From contig NZ_CP034465.1 of the NCBI RefSeq assembly GCF_003955755.1, forward strand, positions 1 through 64,000: a DNA stretch of 64,000 bases. Reading direction: 5' to 3'. This document shows positions 35,335-44,753 of the stretch, piece after piece. The position numbers were made by a program, and so were the translations under genes. The DNA is from Jeotgalibaca ciconiae. GTDB lineage: Bacteria; Bacillota; Bacilli; Lactobacillales; Aerococcaceae. Position 1 is the stretch's first letter. Each line of letters begins with the position of its first letter. The notes below the pieces were generated by a model. The model was not told where the DNA came from, made no database searches, and saw only the letters and a list, made by a program, of their open reading frames with translations.

Positions 35335-36315
35335 TTACTCCATACGTCCTTCATATTTCTTCTCAAACAAAGGGCTGACAGATTTATTTTCATAAACTCG
35401 TTTAATTGCATCAGCTAATAGTTCTGAGACAGTCACTTGGACCACCTTATCAAATTGTTTTTCTTCTGGTAAGTAAATCGAATCGGTCACAATAATCTTC
35501 TTGATTGGTGATTCTTCTAGACATTTAATCGATGGACCAGAAAAAACGGCGTGTGTCGCGGCTGCATACACATCTGTGGCACCATTTTCTACTAGTTCTT
35601 GCGCAGCGGATGTAATAGTTTCGGCTGTATCAATTAAATCGTCAATCAAAATACAGGTTTTTCCGGCCACATCTCCTATGATGTTCACTATATTAGAATC
35701 GTCAGCTTCTATCCATCTTTTATCTATAATTGCTATGGGAGTTATTAAATATTCAGCCATTTTTCGTGCACGACTTACCGCACTGTGATTAGTAGCCACG
35801 ACTACTATCTCTTCTCCAACGATTTTTCGTTCAATGAAATAATCCGCAAGCAAAGAACCGCCCAATAAGTGGTCAACAGGAATATCAAAGAACCCTTGAA
35901 TTTGGACCGCATGCAAATCTAATGCGATTACCCGAGCTGCTCCTGCTGTCTCCAACAAGTTTGCGACAAGCTTGGCAGTAATCGGTTCTCGGGGAAGAGC
36001 TTTCCGATCTTGGCGAGCATATCCATAATAAGGTATCACGACATTTACAGTTTGCGCACTCGCCCGTTTCAACGCATCAATCATGATGAGCGTCTCCATT
36101 ACATGTACATCTACTGGAGTTGAAGTAGATTGAATCAGATAGACATGTGCTCCTCGAATACTTTCATCGATATCGATACGAGTTTCTCCATCACTAAACC
36201 GTGATACGGTCGCTTTTCCCAGTTCCATTCCTAAAGAACCAGCGATTTTTTCCGCCAAAAGACGATTCGAATTAAGTGCAAATATTCTAAAATTTGGTTT
36301 TGCTTTTTTATCCAA
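35335..36315 (-). CDS. prs: Ribose-phosphate pyrophosphokinase
   Basis: A 326-residue PRPP synthetase. It has [20 protein letters not shown], the [11 protein letters not shown] nucleotide region, the flexible loop [20 protein letters not shown] and the PRPP-binding [20 protein letters not shown]. It makes PRPP from ribose 5-phosphate and ATP for nucleotide, His and Trp synthesis. The start is TTG 36315, eight bases after AGGAGG. The C-terminus ([15 protein letters not shown]) is normal. It is convergent with the merR gene. Confidence 0.95.
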   Translation of the reverse strand: MDKKAKPNFRIFALNSNRLLAEKIAGSLGMELGKATVSRFSDGETRIDIDESIRGAHVYLIQSTSTPVDVHVMETLIMIDALKRASAQTVNVVIPYYGYARQDRKALPREPITAKLVANLLETAGAARVIALDLHAVQIQGFFDIPVDHLLGGSLLADYFIERKIVGEEIVVVATNHSAVSRARKMAEYLITPIAIIDKRWIEADDSNIVNIIGDVAGKTCILIDDLIDTAETITSAAQELVENGATDVYAAATHAVFSGPSIKCLEESPIKKIIVTDSIYLPEEKQFDKVVQVTVSELLADAIKRVYENKSVSPLFEKKYEGRME

Positions 36316-36459
36316 TATGATATCCTCCTTTTAAATGTTTTTTAACCATACTTCTTATCCGTATTATGTATAAATAGTTTAACACATTCAAAGGAATACT
36401 CATCACTTTTGTTCTATGATCGCGAAATAAAAAGAACCATTTTCTCTATAATTGGAGAA

Positions 36460-36590
36460 TAAACCCGAAAGATACCCAACACCGCTTGCATCATGAATAT
36501 ATTAAGACAACTATGGATATTTACTCCCATTTATCAGATAAGAGAGAAAATTCGGCCATAGATGCCTTAAACTCATTCTCATCTACTGTG
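36460..36590 (+). pseudogene. C-terminal relic of a phage-type integrase
   Basis: The plus strand reads HRLHHEYIKTTMDIYSHLSD followed by KRENSAIDALNSF. This is the end of a tyrosine integrase (the region RLGHxxxxTTMDIYSH with the catalytic Tyr). No N-terminal part or start is present upstream, so it is a leftover of an integrated element. A 157-bp repeat copy begins 17 bp downstream. Confidence 0.6.
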
Positions 36591-36606
36591 CCAAGATTGG
36601 TAGTTA

Positions 36607-36763
36607 GAAAAGCGGACAAGTCCGCCTTGGCCTATGAAAAAATAGGAAATTTGACCCTGAATGAGCAGCGAAGCGCGCAATGGGGCAAATTTATCTTTTT
36701 TTCACTAGGTCTGGACTTGGGAGCTAGACATTGATGGCTGAACTTATAATCCCCTAATCGATA
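36607..36763 (+). repeat. 157-bp intergenic repeat, copy A
   Basis: Begins GAAAAGCGGACAAGTCCGCC and ends ATAATCCCCTAATCGATA. It contains the self-complementary stretches GCGGACAAGTCCGC, CCTATGAAAAAATAGG and AAATTTGACCC with GGGGCAAATTT. It is almost identical to copies at 50976 and 51134. Confidence 0.9.
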
Positions 36764-36768
36764 AAAAA

Positions 36769-36814
36769 CGAAAAGAAGCCAGGAACATTGTTATATCAAC
36801 GTTCCTAGCTTCTT
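36769..36814 (-). terminator. Terminator of the suf operon
   Basis: On the minus strand GAAGCTAGGAAC pairs with GTTCCTGGCTTC, followed by TTTTCGTTTTTTATC. It lies just after the sufB stop. Confidence 0.8.
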
Positions 36815-36821
36815 TAGGGCT

Positions 36822-38216
36822 TTACCCCACACTGCCTTCCATCTCATAAGCAATCAGCCTATTCAGCTCCACCGCATACTCCATTGGAAGTTCTTTGGTA
36901 AATGGTTCTACAAATCCCATGACAATCATTTCGGTCGCTTCTAATTCAGTTAGTCCGCGACTCATTAGATAATACAATTGTTCTTCTGAGATTTTTGATA
37001 CTTTTGCTTCGTGTTCGAGTGCTACATTTCCGTTATGGATTTCGTTGTATGGAATCGTGTCGGAAGTGGATAAATCATCCATGATAATCGTATCACATTC
37101 AATATGTGAGATGGATCCTTCTGATTTCTTCCCGAAACGTACTTGTCCACGGTAATTTACTGCGCCGCCATCTTTTGCGATTGATTTTGATACAATCGAG
37201 CTGGATGTGTTTGGCGCGTTGTGTAGCATTTTCGCTCCTGTGTCTTGTACTTGGCCCGCACCAGCGAACGCTACAGAAAGCATGGTACCTCTCGCGCCGC
37301 GTCCGTTTAAGTATACGCTTGGATATTTCATGGTTGTGTGAGCACCTAAGTTCCCATCAATCCATTCCATTGTCGCATTTTCGTAGGCGTGTGCGCGTTT
37401 TGTTACTAGGTTGTAAACGTTATTCGACCAATTTTGAATGGTTGTGTAACGGCAGTAAGCGTCTTTTTTGACAACAATCTCTACAATTGCTGCATGAAGA
37501 CTGCTTTCCGAATAGGTTGGTGCTGTACATCCTTCTACATAGTGAATGCTTGCGCCTTCGTCTACAACAATCAATGTCCGTTCAAATTGACCGGAACCTT
37601 CGTTGTTCATACGGAAATAAGTTTGAAGTGGTACTTCACATTTTACGCCTTTTGGTACATAGATGAAGGTTCCACCTGACCAAACAGCTGAGTTTAATGC
37701 TGCTTCAAAATTGTCTGTTGGTGGTACAACTGTTCCAAAATGTTCTTTAAAGATTTCTGGATATTCTTTCAAAGCCGTATCCGTATCCGTAAAGACAATT
37801 CCTAACTTCTCGAACTCTTCTTTCATGCTATGGTATACAGCTTCTGATTCATATTGAACCGTTGTTCCAGCTAAGTAAGCACGTTCTGCTTCTGGAATCC
37901 CAATACGTTCAAAGGTGTCTTTTATTTCTTGAGGAACGTCATCCCAAGTACGAGCAACACGATCCGTTGCTGTTTGGTAATAAGTGATGTCATCGAAATC
38001 AAGGGCAGATAAATCCGGTCCCCAATCTGGAAGTCCTTTTTTCCGATAAACTTCCAGTGCTTTCAAACGATAATCCAGCACCCATTGGGGTTCATCTTTC
38101 TTTTTCGAAATTTCGCGAACGATTTCCTCTGAAAGTCCTTTTCCAGTTGAATAAATAATTTCTGCATCGTCAGAGAATCCAAATTTGTAATCCTCTACTA
38201 CAGGTACTTCACTCAT
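36822..38216 (-). CDS. sufB: Fe-S cluster assembly protein SufB
   Basis: 464 residues, last gene of sufC-sufD-sufS-sufU-sufB. It has the signatures [40 protein letters not shown] and [20 protein letters not shown]. SufB is the scaffold of the SufBC2D complex on which Fe-S clusters are built with sulphur from SufS-SufU. ATG 38216 is chosen as it has GGAGG seven bases upstream and gives the usual length; the frame is open to 38240. Confidence 0.96.
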   Translation of the reverse strand: MSEVPVVEDYKFGFSDDAEIIYSTGKGLSEEIVREISKKKDEPQWVLDYRLKALEVYRKKGLPDWGPDLSALDFDDITYYQTATDRVARTWDDVPQEIKDTFERIGIPEAERAYLAGTTVQYESEAVYHSMKEEFEKLGIVFTDTDTALKEYPEIFKEHFGTVVPPTDNFEAALNSAVWSGGTFIYVPKGVKCEVPLQTYFRMNNEGSGQFERTLIVVDEGASIHYVEGCTAPTYSESSLHAAIVEIVVKKDAYCRYTTIQNWSNNVYNLVTKRAHAYENATMEWIDGNLGAHTTMKYPSVYLNGRGARGTMLSVAFAGAGQVQDTGAKMLHNAPNTSSSIVSKSIAKDGGAVNYRGQVRFGKKSEGSISHIECDTIIMDDLSTSDTIPYNEIHNGNVALEHEAKVSKISEEQLYYLMSRGLTELEATEMIVMGFVEPFTKELPMEYAVELNRLIAYEMEGSVG

Positions 38217-38236
38217 GTCTATTCCTCCTTCTTTCT

Positions 38237-38671
38237 TCACTCGTTATTCAATAATAGTTGTTCTAATGCTTTCCAGGATAGAGTTGCACATTTGATTCGA
38301 GCAGGAAACTTCGAAACACCGCCCAACACTTCGGCATCTCCTAAGTGAGATTCGTCGGTTTCTAATTTTCCTTGAACCAGCAACAAGAACTCTTCAATCA
38401 TTTGTTTCGCTTCTTCAATCGTTTTTCCTTTGATCTGTTCAGTCATCATACTGCCACTTGCAGTACTGATGGAACAGCCATGGCCAGAAAACTTTACGTC
38501 TTCAATCCGGTCATCTTTTAATTGGAGATGAAGTTGAATGACATCTCCACATGTTGGATTATTCAGTTCAATCATCCCGGTTGCTTGTTCCAGTTCTCCG
38601 AAGTTACGGGGATGGGAAGAATGATCTAGGATGACATGTCGGTATAGGTTTTCTAATCTAGATAAAGCCAT
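38237..38671 (-). CDS. sufU: SufU sulphur-transfer protein
   Basis: 144 residues. The zinc/sulphur ligands are in NPTCGDVI (Cys and Asp), [14 protein letters not shown] and [10 protein letters not shown], and the protein has the insertion typical of Gram-positive SufU before the last cysteine. SufU accepts persulphide sulphur from SufS and passes it to SufB. Its start overlaps the sufS end by 14 bp, pointing to tight coupling. Confidence 0.95.
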   Translation of the reverse strand: MALSRLENLYRHVILDHSSHPRNFGELEQATGMIELNNPTCGDVIQLHLQLKDDRIEDVKFSGHGCSISTASGSMMTEQIKGKTIEEAKQMIEEFLLLVQGKLETDESHLGDAEVLGGVSKFPARIKCATLSWKALEQLLLNNE

Positions 38672-39893
38672 TATTGAAAAACTCCTTTATTTTCTTCAGC
38701 GAAACAACGAACTGGTCGACATCTTCTTTTGAATTATAAAAATAAAAGCTAGCACGAGCCGTCGCTGGGGTATCTAAGTATCGCATCAACGGTTGCGCAC
38801 AGTGGTGACCAGCACGAATGGCGATTCCTTCCATATCAAAAGCAGTGGCCAAATCATGCGGATGCACGCCGTCTAAATTGAATGTAACAATTCCAGTACG
38901 CTTTGTATGATCAGTTGGTCCGTAAATACTAAGACCTTCTATGTCGGACAATTGCGGCATTAAATGAGCCATTAGCTTCTGTTCGTGGCGTTCGATTTCA
39001 TCCATTCCTATGGCTTGCAAGTACTCAATAGCAGCTTTTAAGCCGATTGCCCCTGCAATATTGGGTGTACCTGCTTCGAATTTCCAAGGAAGTTCTGTCC
39101 AAGTGGATGTCTCGTCATAGACGAAATCAATCATCTCTCCGCCATATTCAACAGGTTCCATTCGTTCCAGGAGTGCCTGTTTGCCATATAATACACCAAT
39201 TCCAGTTGGTCCGCACATTTTATGCCCACTGAAAGCAAAGAAATCTGCATTCAGGGCTTGGACATCTACCTTTGTGTGTGGCACGCTCTGGGCTCCGTCC
39301 ACCACGATATAGCCGCCAACTTGATGGATCAGTTCCGCTAGCCGAGGAATCGAATGGATGGATCCCATCACATTAGAAGCATGGCAAAGTGCCAGAATTT
39401 TCCCTTTTTCAGAAATTATTTCTTTTGCTTTCTCCATATCAACCACTGCGTCTTCTGTCAACGGCAGATACTTTAATGTCGCTCGTTTGCGAAATGCCAG
39501 TTGCTGCCAAGGAACGATGTTAGAATGATGTTCCATCGGTGTGATGTAGATCTCATCTCCCTCTTCAACAACTAAATCACCAAAGCCTTTTGCAACCCAA
39601 TTGAGTGCAGTGGTCGTTCCTCTTGTAAAAAGGACTTCTTTTGTAGACGAAGCGTTGATGAACGCACGAACCGTTTCCCGGCTTTCTTCGTAACTGCGCG
39701 TTGCGCGCTCTGCCAGCGTGTGGACACCACGATGCACATTCGCGTTATCATGGAAATAATAATCTTGAACAGCCTGCAATACTTGCTTGGGCTTTTGTGT
39801 TGTTGCAGCATTGTCTAAGTAGATTAGTGGTTCATCATTTACGGTTTGTTTCAAAATAGGAAAATCTTCTTTTATTTTTAGAGAATCGAACAC
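38658..39893 (-). CDS. sufS: Cysteine desulphurase SufS
   Basis: 411 residues, a group II PLP-dependent desulphurase. It shows YLDNAATTQKPKQVL, MEHHSNIVPWQ, the PLP lysine in FSGHKMCGPTGIG (K225) and the active-site cysteine in RAGHHCAQPLMRY. It releases sulphur from cysteine as a persulphide for SufU. The gene starts 13 bp after sufD. Confidence 0.96.
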   Translation of the reverse strand: MFDSLKIKEDFPILKQTVNDEPLIYLDNAATTQKPKQVLQAVQDYYFHDNANVHRGVHTLAERATRSYEESRETVRAFINASSTKEVLFTRGTTTALNWVAKGFGDLVVEEGDEIYITPMEHHSNIVPWQQLAFRKRATLKYLPLTEDAVVDMEKAKEIISEKGKILALCHASNVMGSIHSIPRLAELIHQVGGYIVVDGAQSVPHTKVDVQALNADFFAFSGHKMCGPTGIGVLYGKQALLERMEPVEYGGEMIDFVYDETSTWTELPWKFEAGTPNIAGAIGLKAAIEYLQAIGMDEIERHEQKLMAHLMPQLSDIEGLSIYGPTDHTKRTGIVTFNLDGVHPHDLATAFDMEGIAIRAGHHCAQPLMRYLDTPATARASFYFYNSKEDVDQFVVSLKKIKEFFNNGFI

Positions 39894-39905
39894 TGCAATC
39901 AGTCC

Positions 39906-41186
39906 TTATTTGTTTCTTGTCAATTTCTTGTCAATCACTTCAATTAATTCATCTCGGATAGCTTTCAATGGAATGGCCGCAATTACGGTTCCTAAGAATC
40001 CACGAATAACCAAACGTTCTGCTTCTTCTGTTGGAATTCCGCGACTAAGTAGATAGAACATTTCTTCTGGATCTACCCGTCCTACGCTGGCCGCATGTCC
40101 TGCGGTTACTTCATTTTCGTCAATCAAAAGAATCGGGTTCGCATCACCACGAGCTTGGTCGGATAACATCAACACACGACTTTCTTGCTGTGCGTCTGCT
40201 CCTTTTGCTCCTTTGATGATATGACCAATTCCGTTAAAAGTTAAGGTAGAACGATCTAAAATAACGCCATGTTGCAAAATATGTCCGATGGAATGTTGTC
40301 CATAATTGGTTACACGCGTATCGATTCCTTGGATTTGTCTATTCGTTGACACCGCAACAGCTTTAATTTCACTGTGAGAGCCGTCTCCCATTAAATCTGA
40401 ATCAAAGTCACAGATAACATTTCCGTTATTCATGACACCGATTGCCCATTCAATGGATGAGTCTTTTCCAAGATGTCCGCGTCGATTAATATAAGCACTT
40501 GTTTTCTCACCTAAATGGTCAACAGCAGAGAACTTCACTTGTGCCCCTGTCTTTGTTACCACTTCAACCACAATATTTGCTGTATTGGCTTTTGTTCCTT
40601 CTGTTTCAAATTTCTCAACGTAGGTAACGGAACTATTCACATCGGCTACAATTAAAACATGCTTCGCGAATGTTTCTTCTACATGACTGTTTTGAATAAA
40701 TAGAGTTTCTAATGGCTCTTTTATATGAACATTTTTAGGAACATATAAGAACACACCACTGTTTAAGTAAGCGGCATGATAAGCTGTTAAGTTATTCTCG
40801 TCTGCTTTTACAGCAAGTTTCATAAAATATTTTCCAACTAATTCCGGATGGTCTTTCATTGCTGTAAACAAATCGGTAAAAATAACGCCTTGATCAACCA
40901 ATTCTTGTGGTAATTGTTCTAGTAACGTTACTTTTCCATATTGAACAATTTTTCCGTTGTCGCCCGTTCCATATTGGTGTTGCTGACTATTTATCAACTC
41001 TTCCCCGTATTCGGTATCAATCTTCTCGTCCAGTAGCGGCCAACGATGAAAGTTCACTTTTTCAATAGTTGGAAAAGGAAGTTCATCGATTTTCGCAGCC
41101 ATTTGCATACGAAGTTCATTCATCCAAGTAGGCTCTTCTTGGAAAGCCGAGAAGGTTTGAATGTTTTTCAACTTTTCGTCTTTCAT
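39906..41186 (-). CDS. sufD: Fe-S cluster assembly protein SufD
   Basis: 426 residues, paralogue of SufB. Conserved pieces are NSSVTYVEKFETEG, DHLGEKTSAYINRRGHLGKD, TFNGIGHIIKGAKGADAQQE and the C-terminal HAASVGRVDPEEMFYLLSRG. It pairs with SufB and SufC in the scaffold complex and helps iron entry. ATG 41186 follows GGAGGAAG, 12 bp after the sufC stop. Confidence 0.95.
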   Translation of the reverse strand: MKDEKLKNIQTFSAFQEEPTWMNELRMQMAAKIDELPFPTIEKVNFHRWPLLDEKIDTEYGEELINSQQHQYGTGDNGKIVQYGKVTLLEQLPQELVDQGVIFTDLFTAMKDHPELVGKYFMKLAVKADENNLTAYHAAYLNSGVFLYVPKNVHIKEPLETLFIQNSHVEETFAKHVLIVADVNSSVTYVEKFETEGTKANTANIVVEVVTKTGAQVKFSAVDHLGEKTSAYINRRGHLGKDSSIEWAIGVMNNGNVICDFDSDLMGDGSHSEIKAVAVSTNRQIQGIDTRVTNYGQHSIGHILQHGVILDRSTLTFNGIGHIIKGAKGADAQQESRVLMLSDQARGDANPILLIDENEVTAGHAASVGRVDPEEMFYLLSRGIPTEEAERLVIRGFLGTVIAAIPLKAIRDELIEVIDKKLTRNK

Positions 41187-41198
41187 TCCATCTTCCTC

Positions 41199-41975
41199 CT
41201 ACTCTTCTTCTTCGATTATAATATCAAGACCCAATTCATCACGAATTCCGCGGTAGCCCTCTGCTTCCAATCGTTTCGCTAGATTTGCATCTCCAGATTT
41301 AACTACTCTTCCGTCCATCATAATATGAACAAAGGTTGGTTCGATGTAATTCAATAGACGTTGATAGTGGGTAATCATCAAGACACCGAAGCTGTCGCCA
41401 AGCATGGAATTGATTCCTTTTGAAACAACTTTAAGGGCATCAATATCAAGTCCAGAGTCAATTTCATCTAATAGGGCAAATTTTGGTTCAATCATCATTA
41501 ATTGAAGAATCTCGTTACGTTTCTTTTCTCCGCCTGAGAAACCTTCATTTAAATAACGCTCAGCCATTTCTTCCGGCATATTCAATGTTTCCATATGCTT
41601 ATCTAGTTTTTTTATAAAATCCATTACAGAGATTTTATTATCTTCTTCTCTAGTTGCATTGATGGCAGCACGCATAAATTCAGCATTCGTAATCCCTGTG
41701 ATTTCACTCGGATACTGCATAGCAAGGAACAGCCCCGCACGTGCGCGTTCATCTACTTCCATCTCCAAAACATCTTCTCCATCAAGTAGAATTTCTCCTT
41801 CTGTAATGGTATAGCTTGGATGCCCCATAATGGATTGAGCTAAAGTTGATTTACCTGTACCGTTAGGCCCCATGATAGCATGGATTTCTCCGGTGTTCAT
41901 TACCAAATTAACACCTTTTAATATTTCTTTATCTTCAATTGAAACATGTAAATTTTTTATTTCTAAAGTAGACAT
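41199..41975 (-). CDS. sufC: Fe-S assembly ATPase SufC
   Basis: 258 residues. It has Walker A HAIMGPNGTGKSTLAQ (about 31-46), signature FSGGEKKRNEI, Walker B FALLDEIDSGLDIDALK and switch MITHYQRLLNY. It is the soluble ABC-type ATPase that drives changes in SufB-SufD. The start is ATG 41975 with GGAGAGG upstream; the open frame extends to 42017. It is the first gene of the operon, and a PerR-like box lies 58 bp upstream. Confidence 0.96.
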   Translation of the reverse strand: MSTLEIKNLHVSIEDKEILKGVNLVMNTGEIHAIMGPNGTGKSTLAQSIMGHPSYTITEGEILLDGEDVLEMEVDERARAGLFLAMQYPSEITGITNAEFMRAAINATREEDNKISVMDFIKKLDKHMETLNMPEEMAERYLNEGFSGGEKKRNEILQLMMIEPKFALLDEIDSGLDIDALKVVSKGINSMLGDSFGVLMITHYQRLLNYIEPTFVHIMMDGRVVKSGDANLAKRLEAEGYRGIRDELGLDIIIEEEE

Positions 41976-42032
41976 GAACGCTTCCCTCTCCTTCTGATTC
42001 TTTGCAGCAATTCTCATTTTTTTATAATTGCA

Positions 42033-42047
42033 TTATAATCATTCTAA
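42033..42047. promoter_or_regulatory. PerR/Fur-type box upstream of the suf operon
   Basis: TTATAATCATTCTAA matches the PerR box TTATAATNATTATAA with one mismatch and overlaps a TATAAT -10 element on the minus strand (42037-42032). Fur boxes have a related form, so the regulator could be either. Confidence 0.55.
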
Positions 42048-42213
42048 ACTAATTGAGAATGAATCGCAATAACTTCTGCTGAAAGTCCTGTTTGATTAAT
42101 GACTTTTTTGTGCATTTTATAATGATTCTAGTTTACATTTTTTATTCATTCCTTTTCAAATATTTTTTTTGTGGCATAATAGGATAGATTAATCTTTAAA
42201 GGAGATGAACAAT

Positions 42214-42936
42214 ATGAAACCAGTTATTGGAATATCTGGTAACCAATTGCTAAAAGCAATCAGTGCCTTTGAAGGTACTTCTGTTTCTTATACACCTCAA
42301 AATTTTGTGAATGGTGTTCAACAGGCAGGTGCAGCACCCTTAATTCTTCCAGTGGGTTCTGAAGAGGCAGCGAGAACTTATGTTGGCTTGATCGATGCTT
42401 TGATTTTAACAGGCGGACACGATGTCAATCCTATGCGATATAATGAATCACCTCATAAACGATTACAAGCAATTTTCCCACAACGTGATACCTTTGATTT
42501 AGCGCTATTAGATGCTGCTATCAAAAAAGGAATTCCAGTTCTAGGTGTTTGTCGCGGTATGCAAATCGTCAACGTTTATTATGGCGGCAGTCTTTATCAA
42601 GACATTGATTCTCAACTTGGTGATCAAGTCTTACAACATATCCAAAAATCTTCTTTTGATATCCCTATCCATAAAATTTCGGTTGAAAAAGAAAGCTACC
42701 TGCATCAAATTACGGGTAAAGAAATGATGGTTAATTCTTTCCACCATCAAGCAATCAAGGTTGTAGGAAAAGGATTGAATGTTGTAGCAAAAAGTCCAGA
42801 TGGTATTATTGAAGCAGTTGAAGCAAAAGACGCAGACGTTTTAGCAATTCAATGGCACCCAGAAACAATGTTACAAAATGATCAAGTCAGTAAAAATTTC
42901 TTCATTGACTTAGTAAAACGCGCGCAAAATAACTAA
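42214..42936 (+). CDS. Class I glutamine amidotransferase-like hydrolase (PuuD family)
   Basis: 240 residues starting MKPVIGISGN at ATG 42214, after AAAGGAG (the ATG at 42205 lies within that site). The nucleophile is C113 in VLGVCRGMQIVN, and the His-Glu pair is in AIQWHPETM. The region DALILTGGHDVNPMRYNE marks the gamma-glutamyl-gamma-aminobutyrate hydrolase group (peptidase C26), which hydrolyses gamma-glutamyl amides in polyamine breakdown. No other putrescine genes are near, so the actual substrate is uncertain. It is monocistronic. Confidence 0.85.
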   Translation: MKPVIGISGNQLLKAISAFEGTSVSYTPQNFVNGVQQAGAAPLILPVGSEEAARTYVGLIDALILTGGHDVNPMRYNESPHKRLQAIFPQRDTFDLALLDAAIKKGIPVLGVCRGMQIVNVYYGGSLYQDIDSQLGDQVLQHIQKSSFDIPIHKISVEKESYLHQITGKEMMVNSFHHQAIKVVGKGLNVVAKSPDGIIEAVEAKDADVLAIQWHPETMLQNDQVSKNFFIDLVKRAQNN

Positions 42937-42939
42937 GAG

Positions 42940-42967
42940 AGCCTCGGATCATCGGTCCGAGGTCTTC
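42940..42967. terminator. Terminator between the amidotransferase and acetamidase genes
   Basis: CCTCGGA and TCCGAGG (42952 region) form a hairpin followed by TCTTCTT on the plus strand; the convergent gene ends at 42972. Confidence 0.65.
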
Positions 42968-42971
42968 TTAG

Positions 42972-43844
42972 CTACTTTAAAATTGATTTCGGAAGTTCCA
43001 TTCGCATGGTTACGTTAGGGTTCACTACTTGGCAAGCAACCAGTCTTCCAGCCAATGTTAATAACATGCCTGCCTGGTTAAGCGTTACTGTTGATTTTTG
43101 GGTAATGACTTCTGTCATATTTAAAATTGCAACATCACTTGCTTCCTCCATGTTCTCTCTGGAGCCGATGGTTACCCACAGATCCTCTGTTTCTACTAAA
43201 GGCAGCGGTAAAGGAAAGTCTTTTACTACTTCAACCGTGACATCTACTTCTCCCGCAATTTCTAAGCCGGAGCCCATAATCTTGCCATCTCCCATTGTCG
43301 CATGAAGGTCTCCTAATGCCAATAGCGCTCCCTTTACGTTTACGGGTAAGTACAGGATACTGCCTTCTGCAATACGACTTGTATCCATATTCCCGCCGTG
43401 GTCACCGGGAGTACCTGTGTTTACTGCTTCTCCTGCGGGCGCAGTTCCGATTACACCGATCATTTTTTTTAGCGGAATCTTGATCCCATGATAATCCACG
43501 CCCTCTTCTGTTACTTTGCAAATAATTGTCTCTTCTTTTTTTATATGATCAGCTAGTCTGCCTAAACCAGGTGCAGTCACTACCGCTCCCTGTTCGGCTA
43601 ATCGAATTTGATTGATTGTGACTTTTAAAGTATCACCCACTTCGGCTCCATTTACATAAAGTGGTCCAGTTGCTGGATTCACTTTGGAAAAATCGATTGA
43701 GCTAACTAAGTCCTCACTCGATAAAACGGTATTTGAAAAACAATCCAATGTTTCAAACGTAACTCTTGCCCCACTGTCAACTGACAGTACTGCTTCATTT
43801 TCTGCATCCATATTAAAAATAATATTTTCGCTCAATATTTTCAA
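42972..43844 (-). CDS. Acetamidase/formamidase family protein
   Basis: 290 residues with the FmdA_AmdA pattern: NPATGPLYVNGAEVGDTLKV, then VIGTAPAGEAVNTGTPGDHG, GGNMDTSRIAEGSILYLPV and ALGDLHATMGDGKIMGSGLE. The His and Asp residues of these segments form the active site. Family members hydrolyse short amides such as acetamide or formamide to acid and ammonia. It is transcribed alone and convergently with the amidotransferase gene; the physiological amide is unknown. Confidence 0.9.
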   Translation of the reverse strand: MKILSENIIFNMDAENEAVLSVDSGARVTFETLDCFSNTVLSSEDLVSSIDFSKVNPATGPLYVNGAEVGDTLKVTINQIRLAEQGAVVTAPGLGRLADHIKKEETIICKVTEEGVDYHGIKIPLKKMIGVIGTAPAGEAVNTGTPGDHGGNMDTSRIAEGSILYLPVNVKGALLALGDLHATMGDGKIMGSGLEIAGEVDVTVEVVKDFPLPLPLVETEDLWVTIGSRENMEEASDVAILNMTEVITQKSTVTLNQAGMLLTLAGRLVACQVVNPNVTMRMELPKSILK

Positions 43845-43956
43845 CTTACTTCCCCCTGCCTATGTTGTATTGTTATCCTCTATTATGATGGGAAACAAAA
43901 AAGAAGTCAAAGCCATGCAGTTTCTCTCTTCTAAACTATTTTCAATAGAACTTTAT

Positions 43957-44001
43957 ATAAAAAGCCTTCAATCATTGAATCCAATGACTGAAAGCTTTAT
44001 T
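43957..44001 (-). terminator. Terminator after gcvH
   Basis: On the minus strand AAAGCTTTCAGTCATTG pairs with AATGATTGAAGGCTTT, followed by TTATATAAAG. It lies just after the gcvH stop. Confidence 0.7.
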
Positions 44002-44005
44002 TCCA

Positions 44006-44359
44006 TTATTCTAAACCAGATTCATTTTCTAAAGATGCGTATACCTCTTCATCTACACTGGTCATTTTAACAATCCATGTTTCAGTACGATCCATACTAT
44101 TTAAGCGAGATGGTTCGTCTGACAATACTTCGTTCACTTCTGAAATGATTCCAGAAAGAGGAGCTGGTAATTCGGTTACGGCTTTTGCTGCTTCTACTCC
44201 AATTAAAACATCATCTTTACTGATTTCTCCAGTAGTCGGCAAGTTTATAAAACTTACTTCTCCTAAATCATCTTGTCCTTTATCGGACAGGCCAATCAAC
44301 ACATAATTATCTGCTTTTTCTATCCAGAAACCATCCATACTATATTTTAATTCAGCCAT
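44006..44359 (-). CDS. gcvH: Glycine cleavage H-like lipoyl protein
   Basis: 117 residues with the H-protein fold: FWIEKADNYVLIGLSDKGQD, LGEVSFINLPTTGEISKDD, and the lipoylation site GVEAAKAVTELPAPLSG with K59. No gcvT or gcvP lies in the window. Stand-alone GcvH in Firmicutes serves as the platform for octanoyl and lipoyl transfer to other enzymes, and that is the likely role here. It follows the ArsC-like gene by 15 bp in an operon beginning with rodA. Confidence 0.88.
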   Translation of the reverse strand: MAELKYSMDGFWIEKADNYVLIGLSDKGQDDLGEVSFINLPTTGEISKDDVLIGVEAAKAVTELPAPLSGIISEVNEVLSDEPSRLNSMDRTETWIVKMTSVDEEVYASLENESGLE

Positions 44360-44374
44360 TTCTTTCTCCTCCTA

Positions 44375-44728
44375 CTATGCCCAGCTTTCGCTATAGCGAT
44401 CTTCATCAAATCCTGCTGTAACTTTTTGGCCATTCGTTAAAAACGGACGTCGAATCAGCATGCCATCTTTAACGAGATAGTCCACCGCTTCTTCTACTGT
44501 AAGCTTGTCCAATATATCTTTCAAAGCTAGTTCCTTATATAAGTTTCCACTTGTATTGAATAGCCGTCTGCGAGGAAGAATCTCATTCTCTAAGGTTGCC
44601 AGAAGCAATTCTCTGTCAGGAGTTTCTTCCTTAATATTTTTCCACTCATAAGATATTTGACGATCTTTTAACCATTTTTCCGCTTTTTTACACGTAGAAC
44701 ACGTAGGGTGTCCGTAAAACAATAGCAT
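44375..44728 (-). CDS. ArsC/Spx family thioredoxin-fold protein
   Basis: 117 residues, MLLFYGHPTCSTCKKAEKWL at the start. It has the CxxC pair of Spx/ArsC proteins (CSTC at residues 10-13) and the ending MLIRRPFLTNGQKVTAGFDE, the RRP segment of this family. Members are either arsenate reductases or Spx/YusI-type redox proteins; the length and the lack of arsenic genes favour the latter group. ATG 44728 is chosen for its GGAGG at correct spacing; the frame is open to 44830. It lies 25 bp after rodA. Confidence 0.85.
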   Translation of the reverse strand: MLLFYGHPTCSTCKKAEKWLKDRQISYEWKNIKEETPDRELLLATLENEILPRRRLFNTSGNLYKELALKDILDKLTVEEAVDYLVKDGMLIRRPFLTNGQKVTAGFDEDRYSESWA

Positions 44729-44753
44729 ATCCATACCTCCATTTACCTTACCA

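Noticed and set aside
36486-36734. An 82-residue plus-strand ORF as a real gene
   Set aside because: It is a chance fusion of an integrase tail with the repeat; no start signal, and the repeat part is the same as in non-coding copies.
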